The notes under the pieces are model-generated. The model did not search any database and had not been told where the DNA came from. It worked only from the letters and a program-made list of their open reading frames with translations. The translations under genes were made by a program, and so were the position numbers. A stretch of DNA of 34,718 nt from contig JAEZFP010000017.1 in assembly GCA_023417475.1 (NCBI GenBank), positions 1 through 34,718 on the forward strand, in the 5' to 3' direction. The stretch comes from Bacillota bacterium (GTDB taxonomy: Bacteria > Bacillota > UBA4882 > UBA8346). Positions 24,214 to 31,227 of the stretch are shown here, piece by piece; within the stretch, counting starts at the first letter, position 1, and the number at the start of each line of letters is the position of its first letter.

Positions 24214-26709
24214 TTGAGAAAGACACGAATAACTGTTTTATTGATGGTCGCCGTTTTAGTAATCAGTGTGCTTGTTAGTGGTTGTTTTGGCGGTAAAAAG
24301 AAAAAAAATAACAACAACAACAATACCGATTCCTCAGCGGTCAGTTTAGTTTTGGGACAGGCTACCGGGTTAAATGAAAACTTTGCCACTGCGGATAATT
24401 GGGAAGTTGCCAATGGCGCGACCCTGAATGTCGCTAACGGCGTGATGACGGTGACTCCCGGTGCTGAAGGAATTGCCCTTAAACTCAAAGAATCGGTCTG
24501 GCAAACGGTCTCCGGAAAATTGGGCGGCAGTAATCAATTTTATGTCGAAATGTTAATTCATCCGACCGGATTGCCGTCCGGCAATAAAAACTTTGGAATT
24601 GCCTCCAATATTTCCAGTAATAACGGCACATGGTATTGGGCTGGCTTTAATGGCAATAACCGAATGCAGGCAGGTTTTTATAATAGTGTTGATAGTGCTT
24701 CGGTGAATGCAAATTCCAATTTGAAAGCTAAACAAAATTCAAATGATGGCACCACTTTTTCCTCTAGTTCCGATCTTGTATACTATAAATTTCGTTTTGA
24801 ATATGATAATGGTACGATTAACTTCTATTGCAATGACCTTTTTATGGGGAAAGATAATGCCCTGGTCAACTATATTCCTGGCAAAGGATATACAGGCACA
24901 GTAGGTGTATACAGTTGTGCAGTCCCATTTGAAATCTCCAGTGCCCGGATTGGCACGTTGACGCAGAATCAGACCAAACTGATCATTGAAACTGCAGATG
25001 CGACATTACCGCGGTTATGGTCAAAATATGTCCGATTGATTAATAGTACAAGCACTGACGGGATCCGGGTGAACGACGAAAAAAGCTTTACAGTTACCGC
25101 AATAACCCCCAACGGCGCGATGGACACTTGGACAGCCAAGTCGACAAATCCAAGTGTGCTTTCGGTTTCGGCCGCTTCCGGCGCCAGTGGGGATACGCTG
25201 ACTTTGAAGGGTACGGGAGTCGGAACGGCGACCGTCATCATCACCAATGCTTCCGATAGCGGTTCCAAACGGGCGATTACTTATGCGGTGGCGAAAAAAC
25301 TGCCGTATGTTGACGATCCCTATACCGGTATTGACACGAAGGTCTATCCCAATATTGGGGCAACGTCAGCCTATGCCGACGGCGAGCTTGCGATTACCTT
25401 CGATAATGCGCCAACCATTGCCGATACCACCGGTAAGATTTATATTTATAAGTATAGTGATGATTCTTTGGTTGATACTATTGCATTTTCGAATGCGACG
25501 GAGACTGCGTTTAGCAGCGACCGAGGAGTTTCAGGCGGACTTAGTATTGGAACTCAAATGTACCGAATATCAGGTAATACGCTTTACATTACCCCGCATT
25601 TTGGTGTGCTTGATTATGGAACACGTTATTATATTGCGATTCCCAATGAAGAGATTACCGCAACTTTAGGCGGATCAAGCTTTACGGGATTCTCGCCGGC
25701 CAAAAGAACTTGGAACTTTACCACCAAAACGGCTCCATCAATTTCCGGCGCTATAATTACGGTAGACGGCAGCCAAAACAGCATGGCGAATTTCCGAACA
25801 GTGCAGAGAGCATTGAAATATGTATCGAGTAGTTCTTTGACTGCGGCCGAGATTCAGGTCGCTCCGGGAACTTATCGGGAGTTGTTAACCTTCAAAAAAG
25901 ATAATATTAACCTTACCTTAAAAGGCATGGGTACCGCAACTTATGGTACGGATGTAGTGATTCAATATGTTAATGGCAATAGTATGAATGGTTCTACCAA
26001 TGCCCGTCCGGTAACCTATTTCTCAACCAACGGGACGCTTTCTTTGGTGAATTTAACTCTTAAAAATCCGGCCTCCAAAGTGACTGTCGGTCAGGCGGAA
26101 ACGATTTATTTCAATCATGATGCGGGTTATTTGATCGCCAAGAATTGTACCTTCAAAAGCGAACAGGATACCTTGTTAACCAAGGGCTATAATTGGTTCT
26201 ACAAATGCTATATCGAAGGCAGTACCGACTTTATTTGGGGTTATGCGGTCGTCTCCCTTTTCGAGGATTGTCAGATAAAATGTATCGAAACTGGTTCAAT
26301 TATCTGTCATGCGCGTTGTCGGCAAACTTCCAAAGGATATGTCTTCTTAAATTGCGCCATTGACGCAACGTCAGGTAACAGTTTGTTGGCGCGGGATATG
26401 TCGGGAACTGAATCGGACTATGACAGCATCTCCTTTATTAACTGCACGATTAAGGGTAATCTCAATTGGGATAGCAGCTTTGAACCGACGCCGACGGGAG
26501 AAGCGGGAGCTTTGACCGGGTGGAAATATTACGGCCTCAAAGATAGCTCGGGTAGCGCTTATCCCAATGTCAACTCAAGTTGGGATTACGAATTATCGGC
26601 TAACGAATATAATGCCGGTTTTGCATCTCGGGCCTTGATCCTAGGTCAACCGACCTCAAGCGGCGGTACGTGGGTTTCGACCAATGGATGGTCGCCGGTT
26701 GAACCGTAA
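24214..26709 (+). CDS. Multidomain pectin methylesterase lipoprotein (CE8)
   Basis: The 831-residue protein removes methyl groups from pectin outside the cell. A lipoprotein signal ends in VSGC (Cys24 region), followed by a Lys4-Asn6 tether. Then come a jelly-roll, concanavalin-like domain (about 45-255), an Ig-like domain (about 270-360), a second Ig-like, SbsA-type domain (about 375-505) and the CE8 right-handed beta-helix (about 510-831). Catalytic positions are kept: Gln651-Asp652 in QDTL, Asp672 in STDFIWG and Arg727. The usual LGRPW around the arginine is replaced by LLARDM. TTG 24214 follows AAGGAGG. A paralog lies at 28037. Confidence 0.9.
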   Translation: MRKTRITVLLMVAVLVISVLVSGCFGGKKKKNNNNNNTDSSAVSLVLGQATGLNENFATADNWEVANGATLNVANGVMTVTPGAEGIALKLKESVWQTVSGKLGGSNQFYVEMLIHPTGLPSGNKNFGIASNISSNNGTWYWAGFNGNNRMQAGFYNSVDSASVNANSNLKAKQNSNDGTTFSSSSDLVYYKFRFEYDNGTINFYCNDLFMGKDNALVNYIPGKGYTGTVGVYSCAVPFEISSARIGTLTQNQTKLIIETADATLPRLWSKYVRLINSTSTDGIRVNDEKSFTVTAITPNGAMDTWTAKSTNPSVLSVSAASGASGDTLTLKGTGVGTATVIITNASDSGSKRAITYAVAKKLPYVDDPYTGIDTKVYPNIGATSAYADGELAITFDNAPTIADTTGKIYIYKYSDDSLVDTIAFSNATETAFSSDRGVSGGLSIGTQMYRISGNTLYITPHFGVLDYGTRYYIAIPNEEITATLGGSSFTGFSPAKRTWNFTTKTAPSISGAIITVDGSQNSMANFRTVQRALKYVSSSSLTAAEIQVAPGTYRELLTFKKDNINLTLKGMGTATYGTDVVIQYVNGNSMNGSTNARPVTYFSTNGTLSLVNLTLKNPASKVTVGQAETIYFNHDAGYLIAKNCTFKSEQDTLLTKGYNWFYKCYIEGSTDFIWGYAVVSLFEDCQIKCIETGSIICHARCRQTSKGYVFLNCAIDATSGNSLLARDMSGTESDYDSISFINCTIKGNLNWDSSFEPTPTGEAGALTGWKYYGLKDSSGSAYPNVNSSWDYELSANEYNAGFASRALILGQPTSSGGTWVSTNGWSPVEP

Positions 26710-26725
26710 CGGTAAGTTTATCACC

Positions 26726-26757
26726 AACAACTGCTTTCCTCAGTGAAAGCAGTTGTT
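26726..26757 (+). terminator. Hairpin after the first pectinesterase gene
   Basis: Perfect 13-pair stem, AACAACTGCTTTC with GAAAGCAGTTGTT, loop CTCAGT. The U-run is short, so read-through to the next gene is possible. Confidence 0.65.
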
Positions 26758-26795
26758 TAATAAGTTTTGAAGACCATTTATGGAGGGAAATAAAA

Positions 26796-27509
26796 ATGAA
26801 AACAAAGGTATTGGGTTTATTAATCGGAGTTTTATTAATCGGAAGTTTCATCGTAGGTTGCGGAGGCGGGGGTAGCAAATCGTCAACTGCAACGCCAACG
26901 CCGACGCCGACCGCGGCTCCCAGCGGTTTGTTGAGCGATTCGTTTACGGCTTCGGCCTTGGATGCGACGATTTGGAGCAATTATGCCGGCGGTAGCAGTT
27001 CGGCAACGATCGTTGCCGATCCAACCGATAGTGCCAATAAAGCGGCAAAACTGATCGGCTCGGGTAATAATTCGATGTACATCTGGTCGGTGGCGGGAGC
27101 GGCATGGACCGATTATGCTTATGAAACCAAAGTTTACTTGGACGCTGCTTCCAGCGCTGCTTTCGAGCTTTGCATCCGTTCTTCAGACAGCACGAAAACC
27201 TCCTATGGAGTTCAATTTTTCAATGGCGGAACGGCGTATTTCTTTAAGAGAGTAAATAACGCCAGAATTTATCTTGGTGGCAATACTGCGGCGAACACCG
27301 GGTTGGCAACTTCATCAGTTACCGGGACCTGGAAAAAGTTAAAGTTGGTGGTAAGCGGTTCAAGCTCGGTCACGCTCAAACTTTATGTGGATGATGTATT
27401 GCAAGCGACATCTACCGTCGATACCGACAATCCCATTACTTCCGGCGGTATTGGAGCCGTTGCGTTTAACGGCGCGACCTTATATCTTGATAATATAAGC
27501 GTAAAATAA
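26796..27509 (+). CDS. Small secreted lipoprotein with a jelly-roll domain
   Basis: The 237-residue protein has a lipoprotein signal ending in FIVGC, a Gly/Ser then Thr-Pro-rich linker (about residues 27-44) and one beta-jelly-roll domain (about 45-237) ending in LYLDNISVK. The fold resembles LamG/DUF1080-type domains that often bind sugars. No catalytic residues can be named. Lying between two pectinesterases suggests a pectin-binding or surface role (inference). GGAGGG precedes the ATG. Confidence 0.75.
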   Translation: MKTKVLGLLIGVLLIGSFIVGCGGGGSKSSTATPTPTPTAAPSGLLSDSFTASALDATIWSNYAGGSSSATIVADPTDSANKAAKLIGSGNNSMYIWSVAGAAWTDYAYETKVYLDAASSAAFELCIRSSDSTKTSYGVQFFNGGTAYFFKRVNNARIYLGGNTAANTGLATSSVTGTWKKLKLVVSGSSSVTLKLYVDDVLQATSTVDTDNPITSGGIGAVAFNGATLYLDNISVK

Positions 27510-27537
27510 TTCCGGTTGACAGTTATCGTTTTTTTTT

Positions 27538-27578
27538 AAAACTAGGATGAAGATCAAAGGTCTTTGTCCTAGTTTTTT
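27538..27578 (+). terminator. Terminator after the small lipoprotein gene
   Basis: AAAACTAGGA pairs with TCCTAGTTTT, and the inner bases extend the stem to about 18 pairs with G-U pairs around an AAA loop; six T residues overlap the 3' arm. Confidence 0.88.
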
Positions 27579-27602
27579 GTTGCTGAACAACTGAGGAAGG
27601 AT

Positions 27603-27687
27603 GCCGAGCGACTGTTCGCCGGGCCTGAAAGGTCAGAGCGAAGCCGGTCTTATCCCGACTGTGCCGGAGTGGCCAACTACCGTTGCC
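27603..27687 (+). other. GC-rich four-hairpin segment, candidate structured RNA
   Basis: Four hairpins follow one another: GCGA-CTGT-TCGC (27608-27619), GGCCT-GAA-AGGTC (27622-27634), CGGTC-TTATCCC-GACTG (27645-27661) and GGcCAAC-TACC-GTTGCC (27671-27687, one bulge). The segment is much more GC-rich than its AT-rich flanks and has no open frame. GGATG occurs on both sides. A T8 run follows at about 27725. I could not match it to a riboswitch class I know. The rest of the gap to 28036 holds the shared block at 27754-27826 and an imperfect inverted repeat at 27954-27988. Confidence 0.5.
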
Positions 27688-27753
27688 GGATGGATGTGAG
27701 TAAATGATGACTGGTTAGTTTTGCGTTTTTTTTATATTTGGAAGTTAAAAAAT

Positions 27754-27826
27754 GCACAAAATACTCATAATACGGCAATAAGTTGATAGATTCGAAACAA
27801 AGAATTATCTAAAATAAGAATGTTAC
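27754..27826 (+). promoter_or_regulatory. Upstream block shared with the first pectinesterase gene
   Basis: The partner of 23973-24045, aligned without gaps over 73 bp. Beyond it towards the gene the two upstream regions do not align, so this block seems selectively kept. Confidence 0.5.
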
Positions 27827-28036
27827 GCCATGATAAAATAGACGAAAATGGTTTTTGCCAAGCAGTCCGCAGTATCTATGCCAATATGTGGGAAGTGCTA
27901 AAATTGTAGACGAAACTCCACAATTTCTTTACAATAGAAATTAGTAACGGATAATCATCATTGCTAAGCGTGAAGAAGCGATGATAATGAGCGGTGGCTT
28001 ACCAAAATAAGGTTCATATAAAAAGGAGGAAAGACC

Positions 28037-30484
28037 TTGCGGACATTTCGAATAACTGTTTTATTCGTAGTGGTTTTATTGTTGTGCGGTGCGACAATGG
28101 TCGTTCATGGCGACAGTACCCCAAAGGATGCGACCAATACCGTAACGGGGAAATTGGTGTTAAGTCCGGCGACAGGGCTGAACGACAATCTCGCCGATGC
28201 GGCGAACTGGGAAGCGGCTAATGGGGCTGCCATCGCGGTAGCAAACGGCGTGATGACCGTCACTCCGGGTAGTAGCGAAGGGATTGCCATTAAGTTGAAA
28301 GACTCCGTCTGGCAAGCCGTGACGCAGAAGTTGGGTAACCCCGGTCAATTTTATGTTGAGATGTTAATCCGCCCGACCGGATTTACCTCGGGGAATAAAA
28401 ATCTGGGGATCGCTTCCCATATTTCCGCCGACAACACGCAATGGTATTACGGGGGTTTTAACGGCAACGGCCGGATGCAAGCCGGCGAATCGACCAACCT
28501 CAAAGGATACCAAAATTCCAGCGATGGAACCTCGTTCTCCAAAAACGGCGATTTAGTATATTACAAATGGCGGTATGAATTTAATAACGGAGTGGTGAAT
28601 TTCGCCAGCAATGACCTGTATATGGGCAAGAACGGCGTATTGGCCAATTACGCTCCGTCCAAAACCGGTTATTCCGGAACGATTGGCGTCTACACGTGCG
28701 GCGCCTCGTTCACGATCGCTAGTGTCCGGGTGGGTTTGCCTACGGAAAAACAGACCAAACTGATTTTGGAAACCACCGATGCAGCGATGCCGCGGTTATG
28801 GACCAAATATCTCCGTTTAATCGATAATACCAGTGTGGATAGTATTCGGGTGGACGATCTACGCAGTTTTACCGTGACTGCCACCACGGCCAGTGGCGTC
28901 GCCGACACTTGGACCGCCGCCTCATCCAACCCGAAAGTGCTGACGGTGGCCCCGGTAACCGGGAAAAGCGGCGAAACGTTTACCGTGAAAGGGACCGGCG
29001 TGGGGACGGCCGCGATTATCGTCACCAACGGTTCCGACGCTGGTTCGCAGCGCACCATCACCTATGGCGTTATTAAAAAGCTTCCGTTTGTCGACGACCC
29101 CTATACGGGCATCGAGACCAAAGTTTATCCGAATATCGGCGCAACAGCGGCATATCCTGACGGCGAATTGGCGATTGCCTTTGATAGCGCGCCCAAAATT
29201 GCCGACCTAACCGGTAAAATTTATATCAACCGCTACAGCGACGACGTCACCGTTGATACGATTGATCTCTCCAATGCCACCGAAGCGGCGTTTAATGCCG
29301 ACCGCGGCGTTGGCAATCTCAATATCGGAACGCAGATGGCGCGAATCGAGGGTAATACCCTTTTTATCAGCCCTCACTTTGGGAAATTGGAATACGGCAA
29401 GCGTTACTATATTGCGATGCCCAGTGAGATAATCGCCGGAACGCTTGGAGGGAAACCCTTCACGGGGTTCGCGCCGGCTAAGAAAACCTGGAATTTTACT
29501 ACGCAAGCGGCTCCGGCCATTGCGGGACCGGTAATCACCGTCGACGGCAGTCAAAATAGTAAAGCGCATTTCCGGACGATCCAAAAAGCGTTAAGCTATG
29601 TGGCGGGTAGTTCGCTGCCGGCGGCGGAGATTCAAATTGCGCCGGGGACATACCGGGAGTTATTAAACTTCAAAAAAGATTGTGATCTTACATTAAAAGG
29701 AATGGGTTCCGCCAAGTACGGTTCGGACGTCGTGATTGAATATGTCAACGGTAACAATATGAACGGTTCGACCAACGGTCGTGCGGTTACTTATTTCTCA
29801 TCCGCCAAAACGGTTACGTTGTTAAATTTGACGATTCAAAATCCCGCGTCCCAGACGCAAGTCGGTCAAGCGGAAACGGTTTATTTTAATCATGATAGCG
29901 GTCGTTTAATCGCTAGAAACTGCTCGTTTAAGAGTGAGCAAGACACCTTGCTGACCAAAGGGTATAACTGGTTCTATCAATGCCATATTCAAGGGAGCAC
30001 CGATTTCATCTGGGGTTATGCCCACGTCGCCTTATTTGAAGAGTGCAACATTGTAACGCTGCGGGCTGGGTCGATCATCTGTCATGCGCGTAGTTTGAAA
30101 GGGGACAAAGGGTATGTCTTCCTCAACAGTACGCTCGACTCCACTGTGGGAGACAGCTTGCTGGCCCGCGATATGGCCGGAACAGAGTCCAATTACGATA
30201 ATATTTCTTTTGTCAATTGCACTGTCAAAGGGAATTTGAATTGGGACAACGGATTTGAACCCTCACCCCGGGGCGAGGCCGGGCCATTGACCGGTTGGAA
30301 GTATTACGGTTTGAAAGATGCCGCCGGAAATGCCTATGCCGGGATAAAATCCGCTTGGGACTATGAATTGACTGCCAATGAATACAAGGCTGGGTTTGCG
30401 ACCCGGGCGTTGATTCTGGGGCAGCCGACTTCCGATAATGGCGTTTGGGTTGCATCCAATGCCTGGACACCGGTGGAGCCGTAA
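28037..30484 (+). CDS. Multidomain secreted pectin methylesterase (CE8), paralog
   Basis: This 815-residue protein matches the first pectinesterase domain by domain (jelly-roll, two Ig-like domains, CE8 beta-helix), roughly two thirds to three quarters identical by eye. It has an ordinary signal peptide with likely cleavage after VVHG; the LLLC in it does not fit a lipobox. Catalytic positions are Gln635-Asp636, Asp656 in STDFIWG and Arg711 in LLARDM. TTG 28037 follows AGGAGG. So one copy is surface-tethered and this one is probably released. Third positions look more GC-rich than in the first copy. Confidence 0.9.
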   Translation: MRTFRITVLFVVVLLLCGATMVVHGDSTPKDATNTVTGKLVLSPATGLNDNLADAANWEAANGAAIAVANGVMTVTPGSSEGIAIKLKDSVWQAVTQKLGNPGQFYVEMLIRPTGFTSGNKNLGIASHISADNTQWYYGGFNGNGRMQAGESTNLKGYQNSSDGTSFSKNGDLVYYKWRYEFNNGVVNFASNDLYMGKNGVLANYAPSKTGYSGTIGVYTCGASFTIASVRVGLPTEKQTKLILETTDAAMPRLWTKYLRLIDNTSVDSIRVDDLRSFTVTATTASGVADTWTAASSNPKVLTVAPVTGKSGETFTVKGTGVGTAAIIVTNGSDAGSQRTITYGVIKKLPFVDDPYTGIETKVYPNIGATAAYPDGELAIAFDSAPKIADLTGKIYINRYSDDVTVDTIDLSNATEAAFNADRGVGNLNIGTQMARIEGNTLFISPHFGKLEYGKRYYIAMPSEIIAGTLGGKPFTGFAPAKKTWNFTTQAAPAIAGPVITVDGSQNSKAHFRTIQKALSYVAGSSLPAAEIQIAPGTYRELLNFKKDCDLTLKGMGSAKYGSDVVIEYVNGNNMNGSTNGRAVTYFSSAKTVTLLNLTIQNPASQTQVGQAETVYFNHDSGRLIARNCSFKSEQDTLLTKGYNWFYQCHIQGSTDFIWGYAHVALFEECNIVTLRAGSIICHARSLKGDKGYVFLNSTLDSTVGDSLLARDMAGTESNYDNISFVNCTVKGNLNWDNGFEPSPRGEAGPLTGWKYYGLKDAAGNAYAGIKSAWDYELTANEYKAGFATRALILGQPTSDNGVWVASNAWTPVEP

Positions 30485-30516
30485 ACTATATTAGATTAAT
30501 GCTCTTTGTGTATGCT

Positions 30517-30547
30517 GCAACCGTTCCTGATTGGGAACGGTTGCTTT
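30517..30547 (+). terminator. Hairpin after the second pectinesterase gene
   Basis: GCAACCGTTCC pairs with GGAACGGTTGC (11 pairs, loop TGATTG), followed by TTTC only; a probable but not strong terminator. Confidence 0.65.
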
Positions 30548-30697
30548 CATGGCTCAATATTTTAAAATCGAATTCAATTTTATAGAACCATTAATTAAAA
30601 TCATCACAAGGCTTGAATCGGAAAATTCGCAAGAAATACTACGATACCTGACAATTTTACACTCTTTGTAGGTTGAGCGATCCTTAACCGGTCGGTA

Positions 30698-30907
30698 CCT
30701 AAAGCGTTCTGGCAAATGCCAAAACTGTTTTGGATTGTTCCCCAATTATTCTGGCACTATCCAAAACGATTTTGGAACGTGCCGTAATCACTTTGGCGTG
30801 TGCCAAAACGCCTTTGGATCATGTCAAAACCATTTTGTCTTTAGCCAAAACTATTTTGGATTTTGTCAAAATCCTTTTGGCAGAATCCAAAATAGTTTTG
30901 GCGCCTT
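30698..30907. repeat. 21-bp phased array of CCAAAA-N3-TTTTGG palindromes
   Basis: Ten consecutive 21-bp units start at 30698, 30719, 30740 and so on to 30887. The consensus is CCAAAACNNTTTTGG plus six variable bases. Units at 30719, 30761, 30845 and 30887 are perfect palindromic arms; the others have one to four changes, mostly in the arms. All centres fall on one helical face. Because 21 is divisible by three, any frame gives heptapeptide repeats; two forward frames stay open through most of the array. It lies in the 743-bp gap between the second methylesterase and the pectate lyase. Confidence 0.9.
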
Positions 30908-31227
30908 TTTCAAACCAGATTATATCTGTCGGAAGGATATTTTGTAAACTTGGAAAAATTTATGCATCGTGGCGAGTGGCGATGAAAACACACCAGGGTT
31001 ATCGCTCGGGTAAAAATATGTCGGGTATGAATGATTTTCTGGATTTTTGTCATCAAAATTGCTTTTTTTTAGCAACAGAGTAAAGTATAATTAAAAGAGT
31101 ATATGTCGGTCGGAGTCAGTTGTGAATGATTTTGGGAGGATGATTCAAAACTGGCGGATTCAGTATAATAAACAAACGAAGCGATGATCGACATTCATTC
31201 GATTAATAAAAAGAGAGGGAGTTATTG
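30908..31227. other. Leader region of the pectate lyase gene
   Basis: No convincing gene. An open frame entering from the repeat array runs to 31083 without a ribosome site. TTGCT-T7-AGCAA at 31059-31075 can form a small hairpin. TATAAT occurs at 31086-31091 and 31164-31169 without a clear -35, so the pectate lyase promoter is not settled. Confidence 0.45.

Noticed and set aside
27603..27687. Cyclic-di-GMP or cobalamin riboswitch
   Set aside because: Some short pieces look alike, but the conserved cores of either class are not present in the right order.
30554..30745. Minus-strand open frame of 63 codons before the second array
   Set aside because: No ribosome site, composition unlike coding, and it overlaps the palindromic repeat.
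30698..30907. CRISPR array
   Set aside because: Units are 21 bp with a palindromic core and only 6-bp variable parts; there are no 28-37 bp repeats, no 30-bp spacers and no cas genes.
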